DNA from: Prolixibacter denitrificans
GTDB taxonomy: Bacteria; Bacteroidota; Bacteroidia; Bacteroidales; Prolixibacteraceae
Length of the DNA: 64,000 nucleotides
Assembly (NCBI RefSeq): GCF_003014495.1
Contig: NZ_PYGC01000004.1
Location: forward strand, 1 to 64,000
Direction: 5' to 3'
This document shows positions 43,675 to 52,187 of this stretch, piece after piece (within the stretch, counting starts at the first letter, position 1; every line of letters begins with the position of its first letter). The translations under genes were made by a program, and so were the position numbers. The notes below the pieces were generated by a model. It was not told the DNA's origin. It ran no database searches and saw only the letters and a program-made list of their open reading frames with translations.

Positions 43675-43697
43675 AGCAGTCAGGTTATTTCATACGA

Positions 43698-44654
43698 TTA
43701 GTTGACCCGAACAGTGAGCGTATCGATGCTTGCCTGAGCTCCAACGTTTCCCGCCTTATCGACTGAAAGTACGGTCCAGTAGTAGGTTTTCCTGTCGGTT
43801 AAGTCAATCGTAGCCTGCTGATCGGATGATGCGACAGCTTTCTCCAACGTCGATAGACTCCCGTCGGAATAGATCTTCACCGTATCCTGTGCAATACCGC
43901 TACCCGAGTCACCGCTGCTCCAGGTAAACTGAACCGATGTGGAAGTAACCGTCGAGTTATTCTCGGGCGAGGTCAATACCGGAACATTGGGCGGCGTTTG
44001 ATCGATCATTAATGATTGAATGGTGTACGAAGTTTCCGAGGTCTGATTCTGAGCCTTCACCCCCCAGAAAAACGTGCCTTCCGACAATGCTCCTTCATAG
44101 CTGGTGCCGTCAACATTGACTGGCGCCACCTCTGTTTCTCCTTCCCAGGAACCTCTATATACGACCACCTGGTAATTATCTGCATTGTACAGGGCATCCC
44201 AAACAAAAGAAATATCAGCTTGGTTCGTGATGTAACCGTCATGTGGCGATGATACCTGAACTTTTTGTCGGGTCAAATCATCACTGGCGTAAATCGTTAA
44301 ATGTGAGGAAGACCATTCGGACTGATACACACTATTCTCTGCTCTGACCCGCCATTCAAATTTTGCCGGAAATAACGTATACGTGTACTTATTATCCGAT
44401 ACCAGGGTATCGAGTACTAAATTCTCTGCGTTGGCAAATGATGGGGTGACGACCTGTAATCGGTACGATGATGCTCCTTCCACTACATCCCAATAAAAAG
44501 TCTGTGTAATAATATCAGTTTCTACCTGGTCAGCCGGGGAGACAAGCTCCACCGTGCGGTTAGAAATATCATCCTCGAAAAAGGAATCACATCCTGCCAT
44601 CGTAACCAACAATGCCACTTCAAGGATAGTATTCAGAATTCTATTTGTTTTCAT
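43698..44654 (-). CDS. Ig/FN3-domain lipoprotein in the secretion operon
   Basis: A 318-residue lipoprotein with lipobox VTMAGC (Cys 22). Three fibronectin-III-like domains follow, at about residues 38-125, 130-220 and 222-318. Each is marked by a W-containing strand and a tyrosine corner (TFYWDVVEGASSYRLQVVTP, ISFVWDALYNADNYQVVVYR, VQFTWSSGDSGSGIAQDTVK). The start overlaps the PilO-like stop by 14 bp, so it belongs to the operon. A surface- or periplasm-facing lipoprotein in this place could hold the secretin or bind substrate. No known type II component has this architecture to my knowledge. Confidence 0.75.
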   Translation of the reverse strand: MKTNRILNTILEVALLVTMAGCDSFFEDDISNRTVELVSPADQVETDIITQTFYWDVVEGASSYRLQVVTPSFANAENLVLDTLVSDNKYTYTLFPAKFEWRVRAENSVYQSEWSSSHLTIYASDDLTRQKVQVSSPHDGYITNQADISFVWDALYNADNYQVVVYRGSWEGETEVAPVNVDGTSYEGALSEGTFFWGVKAQNQTSETSYTIQSLMIDQTPPNVPVLTSPENNSTVTSTSVQFTWSSGDSGSGIAQDTVKIYSDGSLSTLEKAVASSDQQATIDLTDRKTYYWTVLSVDKAGNVGAQASIDTLTVRVN

Positions 44655-45201
44655 GAGGTTCTTCGTTAGATTTTGATTCTAAAAGCTGAATGGATTGCAA
44701 AAAAATGGTTCCAAGCAACCGCTTCCGGTTGGTTCTTTTATCGATTTCCAACTGGAACTGTACCGAGCGAATCTTAGCCTGATGCTCATTGTTTTCCATA
44801 TTCGAAATTACGGCCAATTGTTTTTTAAATGCTCCCTGAAAATTCACATCGATGGTTTCAATTCGAATACCATCGCCATCAAAGACATGTTTTTGAGGGA
44901 TATCCTTCAGAACAATGCCTGATTTGCTGCACAATTCGTTCAGTTCATCCATCACGAGAACCGAGAAATCCTCACTGTTGGCCTCTCCAAACATGTTGTT
45001 CAGTCTTTCGAGATGCGCCTTGAGTTCAGGAACCCGTGTGGCCATGTCTTTTATTTGTACCTGCTGACTCTTCAATGTCCGGTATTCATGCAACAAGGCA
45101 AATGTTTTCGCAAAGGTCAACCGGTAAGCCAGCCATGCAAATATGACCAGGCCGATCAGTGCCACGATGAATTTCCGTTTATTGGTCCAGTTGCTCAGCA
45201 T
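44641..45201 (-). CDS. PilO/GspM-like inner-membrane protein
   Basis: A 186-residue bitopic protein. One membrane segment (FIVALIGLVIFAWLAYRLTF, about residues 11-30) is followed by a coiled-coil (EYRTLKSQQVQIKDMATRVP to about residue 70) and a small alpha/beta domain (SVLVMDELNELCSKSGIVLK, then FQGAFKKQLAVISNMENNEH). This is the classic PilO/GspM layout, which pairs with PilN/GspL in the inner-membrane alignment complex. It lies 3 bp after the PilMN-like gene and overlaps the lipoprotein gene downstream by 14 bp. Confidence 0.75.
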   Translation of the reverse strand: MLSNWTNKRKFIVALIGLVIFAWLAYRLTFAKTFALLHEYRTLKSQQVQIKDMATRVPELKAHLERLNNMFGEANSEDFSVLVMDELNELCSKSGIVLKDIPQKHVFDGDGIRIETIDVNFQGAFKKQLAVISNMENNEHQAKIRSVQFQLEIDKRTNRKRLLGTIFLQSIQLLESKSNEEPHENK

Positions 45202-45204
45202 AGC

Positions 45205-46407
45205 CTAAAATTTAATTTCCAGTTCAAAATTTCCCGTATGGTGCCTATCATCTACCGAATACGATACCAGTTCTACCTCTTTCACCCAGTCTTCACTGCG
45301 GATCCTTTTTATCCACCGGCTAATCGCCGTCATATGTCTCGAGGTTCCCTCCACGGAGATTGTCTTTTCCTGGTAAAGAATAGCTTTTCCTTCTTTGGGC
45401 TTCTGCATCAACTGCTGAAGCTCCATTTTGGTCAGTCGAATCGATCCCGGTAATGTAGACGCCAGCCTGTCGGCATAAAATGAAAACCGGGTAGATACAT
45501 CGTTGCCAATGTATTTATCAACAAAGAATTGTTTCTTTTTCAGCTTCGACTCTAATCCGGACAATTCGGTGAGATAGTTTTCATTGTTGGATACCTGCAT
45601 CCTTAATCCCGCATACCGGCTGCGCAGATTATCCCAAACAAAATAATTCACCGTCAGGAATAACAGCAGCACGCCCAATACAACGATGCCTCCTTTTTTC
45701 AGCAGATATCCGTAAGTGTACTCTTCCCGTGGCTTACCCAGCAAAGGGATATCATCCATATCACCAGACAAAAATTGCAGGCAAGCAGCCAAAAGAGCAA
45801 TTACGCTTGAGGATACCAGCTCTCCTTCTATGGAATATGTAACACGCGACTCATCGCTGTTGGCCGAGAACGAATGAAGCTTTCCATCCTTCAGGAGTAA
45901 CTTCCAACGTCCGGTGATGACCTCACTGCTTACAGTGGGCAGCAGGGGAATGATTGCTGCTACTGGAAACGGCCCAAATTTCAAATCGACTACATTGACT
46001 CCATTGTTTTCGCAAAAATCAAGGACCGTCTGCAAGAGCTCCGTTCGCATAATGGATACCAACTCTCCGGTCCCATCTCCTTTTGCATACCGACGAACGA
46101 TAAAGTCCGAATCATCTGACTGAAAAGAGCTGCCATTCTCCGAAGCGTGTCCTTCCAGCTCCGCGTCCCGGAGTAAAATCCCGACACCATCGAGATGTAA
46201 TACCACCGGAATATCAGGTTTAAAATAGCTTTTAACGGCATCCCAATCGTTTTGACTTTCGGTTTGCGAAAGGATTTGAATCTCCTGCTTTGTCCGCTTC
46301 AGTTCCACTACCGAAAACCGCCAGTCATCGCGGGTGAGAAACGTAATGCCTAAGCCGGTGACCCGTGACGTCCTTTTTAGTATATGTCTGTCAAGATTTA
46401 ACTTCAA
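45205..46407 (-). CDS. GspL/PilMN-like inner-membrane protein
   Basis: A 400-residue protein combining a cytoplasmic domain (about 1-240), one membrane segment (GGIVVLGVLLLFLTVNYFVW, around residue 247) and a periplasmic PilN-like domain. That domain has a coiled-coil (NNENYLTELSGLESKLKKKQ), LASTLPGSIRLTKMELQQLM and a terminal ferredoxin-like fold. The cytoplasmic part is predicted to have an actin-like fold related to PilM/GspL but is short and divergent. It would bind the ATPase and pass the signal to the PilO-like partner. It starts 10 bp after the secretin stop. Confidence 0.72.
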   Translation of the reverse strand: MKLNLDRHILKRTSRVTGLGITFLTRDDWRFSVVELKRTKQEIQILSQTESQNDWDAVKSYFKPDIPVVLHLDGVGILLRDAELEGHASENGSSFQSDDSDFIVRRYAKGDGTGELVSIMRTELLQTVLDFCENNGVNVVDLKFGPFPVAAIIPLLPTVSSEVITGRWKLLLKDGKLHSFSANSDESRVTYSIEGELVSSSVIALLAACLQFLSGDMDDIPLLGKPREEYTYGYLLKKGGIVVLGVLLLFLTVNYFVWDNLRSRYAGLRMQVSNNENYLTELSGLESKLKKKQFFVDKYIGNDVSTRFSFYADRLASTLPGSIRLTKMELQQLMQKPKEGKAILYQEKTISVEGTSRHMTAISRWIKRIRSEDWVKEVELVSYSVDDRHHTGNFELEIKF

Positions 46408-46417
46408 AACCTCTTCT

Positions 46418-48322
46418 TTATTTGATAATGGTTGGTTTGATGAACAGATTCAGCTTCGACTTGGTATTCGATTTTTCCCGGCTGGAAAAGAACCACCGTA
46501 TAATCGGAATCCGGGCCAAAAGCGGTAGTCCGCTGCGGGTATCCTTCACTTCCTTCTCTTCCAATCCTCCCAGCAAAATCATTTCCTGGTCTTTCACCCG
46601 GATGAGGGATTCGAATTTGCGCGAGACCTTTCCGGGAGGTGCATATTCAGAAATACGACTGGTGAAATCGGACTGCTCCACCTTAATATCCAGTGTTACT
46701 TCGTCATTTCCCGCAACAATCGGACGTATGGTGACGGCCAACTCTGCATTCACTGGTTTATAAGTGGTAGCCACCTGCGATTGGGTGTTGATGGACCCAT
46801 AAATGGTGTTCATCTCTTCCTTGTAGTATTCGGTATTTCCGATACTCATCGTGGCTTTGTGTCCATTCAGCGTGGATAACTGTGGTGTGGACCGGAGATC
46901 GATCACCCCGTCTTCCTCCAGTGCTTTCAGCGTCATATAAAAGTTCGACTTCACTTTTCCCAGGTTCACCCAACCAAAGCCGTTCAGTCCATCAATCAAA
47001 TTATTAATCGCTTTCGAACTCAGGGTCATATCAACCGATGGAAAAACAGTTCCCTTGGTCGTGACCGGTTCATCAGATAAACCGGCGGTAATTCCGGTCG
47101 CCAGCGCTTTACTGTTTTTGTTGTCGATAATCAACACTTCAATCAGTATAACAGGAATCAACTTATCGACCTGATGAATAAACGTGGCCAGACGATTAAC
47201 CCGTTCCTGCGGACCCGAGAGAATAATACTATTGATATCAGGATACTCCTTTATTTCGACCCCGGTCTTTAGCTGCAACGGAATAATTTGAACTAACGAA
47301 TCGACCGTACGGTATTTTAGCTGAATCATCTTCACATCCTGTAAAGCATCAATATTCCGTTTCCCTATCCAATAACGACCGTCAACAATTTTAAACGTCG
47401 CATCAGTGCCTGCAAACAATTCATCAATCAGCGAAGCAAACGAGATGCGATCATAATCGATCGACACGTTATCTGTCAAGGGCCCTAATAATTTGTATGG
47501 TTGATGACATACATCGAACAGTTTTTCCACCACCTTATCCAAAGGAGCATTGGCCGTATGTATCTTCACTGAGTCTTTTGTTAACGCCTCAATATCGATG
47601 GTTCCGTCACCTATGGAATTTCTACCGGAAGAACGATGTTGTTGCATCTCATTTGCTCTAACCGGTTGTTTAGGTTCCCATACATAAAAACCACCATCTG
47701 TTTTGGTCACCGTAAAATTGTTCTCCATTCCCAGCTTGTCCATCGCATCGGTCAGCGGCATATTCTGGATATAGGAACTAATCACTTTTTTGCTGAGCTC
47801 GGGTGTCACAACAATGTTATTGCCTGTTTTCCGGGTAATTTCTTTCGCCAAATCCTGAATGGGAACCTGCTCAATCGACATATTGACATGATGGGAACTC
47901 GTATCCACTTCGATTTGAAGTCTGTCGGAAAGAGGCGTCGGCGCAGGCCTGTTTTTCCGGATATTGATGATATTGCCTGCCGCCTGAAGATTAATATCAT
48001 AATTATCGACCAGAAATTGCAAAATATCCCGTACCCTGACGTGAACGAAATTGTTGGTAACCGTAAAATTGAGCGTCGGATCAATATTGATGTTCAATCC
48101 CGTTTGGTTGGCAACTCCTCTTAAAAATTCCTGCACCGGGGTAGCATTGACCGTGATATCGATGTTCTCATTGAGTGCCGGAATTTTATTGGATAGCGAA
48201 TCCAGTAAATGGATGACCGGTGTGTTTTCCGTTTGTCCAACTGCTGAAACGGGCCTGGCTATCAATATTAAAACCAGACTCATCAGGGGTAACAGTAATA
48301 AAAAGCGTTGTCGTAAATTCAT
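46418..48322 (-). CDS. Secretin (GspD/PilQ-like)
   Basis: A 634-residue outer-membrane channel protein. The signal peptide ends near residue 30. An STN-like N0 domain (VQEFLRGVANQTGLNINIDP around 63) and N1-type repeats (PIQDLAKEITRKTGNNIVVT around 150) follow. The secretin core begins at VPVILIEVLIIDNKNSKALA around 390 and includes DGVIDLRSTPQLSTLNGHKA around 470 and the C-terminal signature LLGGLEEKEVKDTRSGLPLL, then ARIPIIRWFF, around 588. All landmark blocks are present and in order. It is the outer-membrane exit for the pseudopilus machine encoded here. It lies 82 bp downstream of the ATPase gene. Confidence 0.92.
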   Translation of the reverse strand: MNLRQRFLLLLPLMSLVLILIARPVSAVGQTENTPVIHLLDSLSNKIPALNENIDITVNATPVQEFLRGVANQTGLNINIDPTLNFTVTNNFVHVRVRDILQFLVDNYDINLQAAGNIINIRKNRPAPTPLSDRLQIEVDTSSHHVNMSIEQVPIQDLAKEITRKTGNNIVVTPELSKKVISSYIQNMPLTDAMDKLGMENNFTVTKTDGGFYVWEPKQPVRANEMQQHRSSGRNSIGDGTIDIEALTKDSVKIHTANAPLDKVVEKLFDVCHQPYKLLGPLTDNVSIDYDRISFASLIDELFAGTDATFKIVDGRYWIGKRNIDALQDVKMIQLKYRTVDSLVQIIPLQLKTGVEIKEYPDINSIILSGPQERVNRLATFIHQVDKLIPVILIEVLIIDNKNSKALATGITAGLSDEPVTTKGTVFPSVDMTLSSKAINNLIDGLNGFGWVNLGKVKSNFYMTLKALEEDGVIDLRSTPQLSTLNGHKATMSIGNTEYYKEEMNTIYGSINTQSQVATTYKPVNAELAVTIRPIVAGNDEVTLDIKVEQSDFTSRISEYAPPGKVSRKFESLIRVKDQEMILLGGLEEKEVKDTRSGLPLLARIPIIRWFFSSREKSNTKSKLNLFIKPTIIK

Positions 48323-48404
48323 ATATCGGGATCAGTTCAATGCAGATTCTATCTGCACCAGGTTTAATCTTGTGTTCTTTTTATTTTCTTCTTCTGCAGT
48401 TTGC

Positions 48405-49829
48405 TCAACCGGAAAGAATGGCATACACCTCTTCCAGCGAAGTCGTTCCATCGACCAGTAATTGAAAGGCTTGATCAGACAGGGTCTTCATTTTCTTCCT
48501 TTCATAATATTCGGTTGCATTCAATTCATTCCTGCGAATCATCTCGCGCAGGTCATCATCAATCGTAATCACCTCATACACGGCAATACGTCCGTGATAC
48601 CCCGTATAAAAACACTCAGGACATCCCACAGCCGTAAAATGGCTTTCCGGGAAAACTTCCGGCCGGTAGTTCCAACGCACATCGGTTGCGTTAAATGCTT
48701 CTTCTTTTTTGCAGTGCGGACAAAGTTTACGTACCAGCCGCTGAGCAATACTCAACTTTACAGTGGAAGAAATCAGGTAAGGAGGAATCCCCATATCGAT
48801 TAACCGGGAAATGGTACCCCATGCAGAATTCGTGTGTACTGTCGATAAAACCAGATGGCCAGTCAGCGCCGCCCGGACTGCCATTTGGGCCGTATCACCG
48901 TCGCGAATCTCACCGACCATGATAATATCCGGGTCTTGTCGCAGGAAAGTGCGGAGCGCACTGCCAAACGTTAACCCAATGGCTTCTTTTAACTGAACCT
49001 GGTTAATCCCCTCCAGCATATATTCAATCGGGTCCTCGATGGTTAAAATGTTCGTTTCATTGCGGTTCAGCAACTTCAGCGTAGCATACAAAGTTGTGGT
49101 TTTACCTGATCCGGTCGGTCCGCTAATCAAAATCAATCCGTTGGGATTCTTTATTCCTTCCAGGTATTTAGACAATTGTACTTCGCTAAATCCCAACCGG
49201 TCAATTTGGATCTGGGTAGCATCTCGGTTTAGCAAGCGCAATACGACTTTTTCACCGTACAACGTGGGCAACACCGACACCCTTAAATCGAATTTGTTCC
49301 CTCCCTGCTCATAAATGATACGTCCATCCTGTGGTAACCGCTTTTCAGAAATATCCAGGTGCGATTTGATCTTGATCTTATTCACAATGGCCGGATATTC
49401 GGTAGTAGGTATCACATACCGTTCCACCAGCTTGCCGTCGACGCGGAACCGGACCCGGCACCGCTCCTCGTAAGGTTCCAGATGAATATCACTGCTCTTG
49501 ATTTTGGCCGCTTCCTCCAGGATCATCGACAACAGATCCTTCGATTGGGAATTGAGCCATTCTACATTCTTCCGTTGGTGATTATTGGGATAGTGCCGGT
49601 TCAGTTGCCGGGTAATCCAATCCGATGGCACCGGTTTTAACGCCACCTCTTTGCCCAGCAATACCTCCAGCTCGTTTTGCAGTTGCGCAACATCTTTCTC
49701 CTCCTCATAAAAGAAATGAAGCTTACCATTGGTGTGTCCCGCCGGAATAATCCGGAGATACCATGCCTGGGCCGTCGATAACAACTGCCGGTGTTCGGTA
49801 CTTAATTCAAAAACTTCCTGATAATCCAT
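48405..49829 (-). CDS. Assembly ATPase, GspE/PilB-like
   Basis: A 474-residue hexameric ATPase that powers pseudopilin extension. An N-terminal GspE-II-like domain (1-90) precedes the ATPase core. The Walker A is ISGPTGSGKTT at residues 235-245, the Asp box TIEDPIEY is at 263-270, the Walker B region is DIIMVGEIRDGDTAQMAVRA at 301-320, and the His box is LVLSTVHTN at 326-334. A zinc-binding CPHC at 370-373 and CPEC about 30 residues on is typical of GspE/PilB. There is no second, PilT-like retraction ATPase in the window, which favours secretion over twitching. It overlaps the peptidase gene by 23 bp. Confidence 0.94.
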   Translation of the reverse strand: MDYQEVFELSTEHRQLLSTAQAWYLRIIPAGHTNGKLHFFYEEEKDVAQLQNELEVLLGKEVALKPVPSDWITRQLNRHYPNNHQRKNVEWLNSQSKDLLSMILEEAAKIKSSDIHLEPYEERCRVRFRVDGKLVERYVIPTTEYPAIVNKIKIKSHLDISEKRLPQDGRIIYEQGGNKFDLRVSVLPTLYGEKVVLRLLNRDATQIQIDRLGFSEVQLSKYLEGIKNPNGLILISGPTGSGKTTTLYATLKLLNRNETNILTIEDPIEYMLEGINQVQLKEAIGLTFGSALRTFLRQDPDIIMVGEIRDGDTAQMAVRAALTGHLVLSTVHTNSAWGTISRLIDMGIPPYLISSTVKLSIAQRLVRKLCPHCKKEEAFNATDVRWNYRPEVFPESHFTAVGCPECFYTGYHGRIAVYEVITIDDDLREMIRRNELNATEYYERKKMKTLSDQAFQLLVDGTTSLEEVYAILSG

Positions 49830-50340
49830 AAATCACCTTTCCAATGTATTGGTCGACCCAGTCGCCTTTAGCTCCCATCCATAGCAGGGAAAACTGGTAT
49901 ATAATCAGCCCGGCTGCCAGAAATCCAGCAAACGGAACCGAGGCTTCTCCTGACTTACGTACCTTAGTCACGATTATCCATACAAGCAGCGTTAAAAAGC
50001 TAACCAACGAAATGAACACCAGGTAACCGGCCAGTGTAAAGTTTACTCCAATGATGATGAGCATCACCATATCGGCCGGCCCAAAGCCCGAAAACAGATC
50101 ACCCGAGTTCTTTTTTCCAAACCGTATCCAGGCCCACAAAACGAATACCTGCAGCCCGATAGCCACCAGATTAACCGGGCCTTCCCATAACAATTCCTTT
50201 CCAACCAACAAATAACGAATCCCGGCAGAAAGAAGGAACGCTGCCAACAGGAAGAAAACCGGTATTTCCCGGGTGCGGAAATCAGATACGGCAATGAGAA
50301 GCAAAAAGATAACCGATAACAACAGCAACCAAACCATCAA
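49807..50340 (-). CDS. Prepilin peptidase (A24 family, short form)
   Basis: A 177-residue polytopic inner-membrane aspartyl protease that cleaves pseudopilin leaders. About five to six hydrophobic segments are visible. The first catalytic Asp is in VSDFRTREIPVFFL around residue 20, and the second is in FSGFGPADMVMLIIIGV around 86, where GFGPADM stands in for the usual GxGD. The N-terminal methyltransferase and Cys-motif domain of full-length PilD/GspO is absent, as in CpaA-type enzymes. Its start overlaps the pseudopilin stop by 4 bp. The atypical second motif makes the call a little less certain. Confidence 0.75.
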   Translation of the reverse strand: MMVWLLLLSVIFLLLIAVSDFRTREIPVFFLLAAFLLSAGIRYLLVGKELLWEGPVNLVAIGLQVFVLWAWIRFGKKNSGDLFSGFGPADMVMLIIIGVNFTLAGYLVFISLVSFLTLLVWIIVTKVRKSGEASVPFAGFLAAGLIIYQFSLLWMGAKGDWVDQYIGKVIYGLSGSF

Positions 50341-50750
50341 TCCTTGGTTACCTGTTTCAAATTGTTATCCTGGTCAATCTCCCAGACGTTGAATATCCCG
50401 TCGCCATCGAAATCGACCACCGCCGTGGCTTTCGCTTTGAAGGTATTGGCTGTTGCCTCCGTAATGGTAATCTGGTAATTGGCATTTCCTCCGTCGGTGA
50501 CCAGTTTCTCCTGCACAAAATCGAGCTGGTCAATCTCATTCGTGTATTTCGAATGCAGGTAAAAATAGTTCTTCTCCAACGTGTACAGATGGTTTAACTG
50601 CATTTGCGCCTCTGTGCTCTTTGCCCTGGATATCAAGGGCATCAGGTTAGGCAATGCAATCAGCAACAATATGCCGATAATGACCAGAACAACTAATAGT
50701 TCTGGCAATGTAAAGCCTTTCAGCATTCGCGAGGTGATGGAAAATTTCAT
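50337..50750 (-). CDS. Major pseudopilin, GspG-like
   Basis: A 137-residue prepilin. The leader MKFSITSRMLKG ends at the cleavage site G|FTLPELLVVLVIIGILLLIA, with the invariant Glu at +5. The N-terminal helix continues to about residue 55. The short C-terminal domain includes EKNYFYLHSKYTNEIDQLDF and a DFDGDGIFNVWEIDQDNNL segment that looks like a calcium-binding loop, as in GspG proteins. It is the first gene of the operon and overlaps the peptidase gene by 4 bp. The upstream 250 bases should hold the operon promoter; no strong consensus was recognised. Confidence 0.88.
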   Translation of the reverse strand: MKFSITSRMLKGFTLPELLVVLVIIGILLLIALPNLMPLISRAKSTEAQMQLNHLYTLEKNYFYLHSKYTNEIDQLDFVQEKLVTDGGNANYQITITEATANTFKAKATAVVDFDGDGIFNVWEIDQDNNLKQVTKD

Positions 50751-51006
50751 AAGTCTGTTTTTTCAGGTTCGATCGTTTCGTATCCTCGTTAGTTTTTACA
50801 ATCGGCTGAACACTCCTGGTAAATACAGCGAAAACTCGTTTAACGAATTTAATCCTGAATGAAAGATAAGGTTATCACCTCTCCTTTCATCCCGATATGA
50901 TGGTCCAGTCAATGGTAGTCTTAGTTAATTTGTAAGATTGTCTTTGAAGATGACAACTCATACATTTATTAATACATCATATGGGAAAATGGTTACCCGG
51001 TTTTTC
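50751..51006. other. Upstream region of the secretion operon
   Basis: About 255 bases between the GspG-like gene and the Rhs remnant. It is AT-rich, with no gene seen, and is the likely place for the operon promoter on the minus strand. Confidence 0.4.
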
Positions 51007-51333
51007 TTAAAAATATCGTCTTAATTGACCTGTTATACAACTTGAAATTTCTTTTGCGAGAATTGTTATGAGAATATAGTACTGCTTCGGCAAGTTTAAC
51101 TCATCGAAGTAAGTAACCGTCAATTCCCGCAGGCCATCACTGGTAGCGTTTCCGTTGCCGTCGTAGCTCAAATTGCCACTTTTATAGATTCCATTATACG
51201 TACCGGAGATGCGGCTAAGCCGGTTACCTGCATAGGTATACCCTAGACTCTCCCGGTTGTTACCTCCTGAATTCTTCCGGGTGAGGTTGGTGATGTTCCA
51301 GTTCCGGTCATATCCGTGTATGACATGAAGTCT
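51007..51333 (-). pseudogene. Second orphan Rhs cassette fragment
   Basis: On the minus strand an open frame without start codon reads ITNLTRKNSGGNNRESLGYT, then NGNATSDGLRELTVTYFDEL and NLPKQYY. It matches residues 621-700 of the intact Rhs protein at 30083-33247. It then departs into 22 unrelated residues before TAA at 51007. Some features (YKSGNLSYDGNGNATSDGLR) are closer to the fragment at 27803 than to the intact gene. It lies about 20 kb from the intact gene and in the same orientation, so it is a displaced piece of Rhs DNA and not part of an overlapping gene. Confidence 0.8.
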
Positions 51334-51362
51334 TCAAGAGAAATAATAAAACTACTTTGTGG

Positions 51363-51542
51363 TTAATTTTTCTTACAGTCAGCCAAGAGCACTAAGTTTT
51401 TCATAAGGAACACGCCGACGATCTTGCTAGTTGGTTTTTCACCAAATTTTGTAAAAGATACTCTTATTAAACCATCGTAAAGCAATTGATTTATCTTTGT
51501 CAAATCACATATAAGAGTTATTCGTTCTTCAACGAATAACTC
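51363..51542 (-). other. Unstarted open frame, possible gene remnant
   Basis: A 59-codon minus-strand frame reads ICDLTKINQLLYDGLIRVSF, then KPTSKIVGVFLMKNLVLLAD and ends CKKN. The composition looks coding, but there is no start codon and its 5' end is inside a hairpin. It sits beside the Rhs remnant. It could be the tail of a lost gene, and no family was recognised. Confidence 0.25.
51515..51542 (-). terminator. Hairpin after the small lipoprotein gene
   Basis: A perfect 12-bp stem GAGTTATTCGTT/AACGAATAACTC has a four-base loop and lies just downstream of the stop at 51556 on the minus strand. Only a short, mixed T-rich tail follows, so termination is likely but not certain. Confidence 0.55.
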
Positions 51543-51555
51543 CTATATATATAAT

Positions 51556-52002
51556 TCACCATGAAAGGTTTATTGAATTTACTGACTCGTCGCTCATTCC
51601 TACATCATACTGAAAAGACTGAAGCTGCCATTCAACATTGGGTTTGTAAAAGATGAATGTAAAACGTAAAGGCTGTCTATCATACATTAACATGTAACTA
51701 CACACAGTATAACGTTCATTTATATCTTTCTTTTTTAGCAACTCAAAACCATTCAATTTACCTAGTTTCGTCGTAAATTCTTTCAACTGCATGATTACTT
51801 TTTGGGTATCTTCCCTACTCCCACTAGCCAACCAACTATTGGTTGAATAAGCATAATTTAAAGCACTTTCTACACCTTTTGTTTCGTAAAGCGAGAAAAA
51901 TTTTTTAATAATAATCTGGGAACCACCATCTTTAGAATTTGATGAACAAGAAGACTGAATTAATGTAAAGAGTATAAGTAAAATTTTAAATCGATTCATC
52001 AT
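51556..52002 (-). CDS. Small lipoprotein, unknown (DUF3887/SnoaL-like layout)
   Basis: A 148-residue lipoprotein. The signal peptide MMNRFKILLILFTLIQSSC places the lipidated Cys at residue 19. The mature part has a helix-rich beginning (IIIKKFFSLYETKGVESALN) and then strands (RYTVCSYMLMYDRQPLRFTF and IFYKPNVEWQLQSFQYD). That helix-then-sheet layout is seen in cone-shaped NTF2/SnoaL-like folds. It is a single gene ending at a hairpin, with AT-rich codon use like the Rhs-associated genes. It may be part of the accessory region. Function unknown. Confidence 0.65.
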   Translation of the reverse strand: MMNRFKILLILFTLIQSSCSSNSKDGGSQIIIKKFFSLYETKGVESALNYAYSTNSWLASGSREDTQKVIMQLKEFTTKLGKLNGFELLKKKDINERYTVCSYMLMYDRQPLRFTFIFYKPNVEWQLQSFQYDVGMSDESVNSINLSW

Positions 52003-52187
52003 ATTGATTTATTAATGATTATTGATTTCTTCTGAATGAATGCAAAAAGATAGGTCACGAATAAGAGCAACATTAAAATATTAAACGTTTTGTGGACCGT
52101 TCTTTTAATCGACTTCATCGTTTTATATTAAGTTAGTCTCTGTATAAATCTAATATAACTATTAAAGAAAAGAAAACAGTCTTGTTC

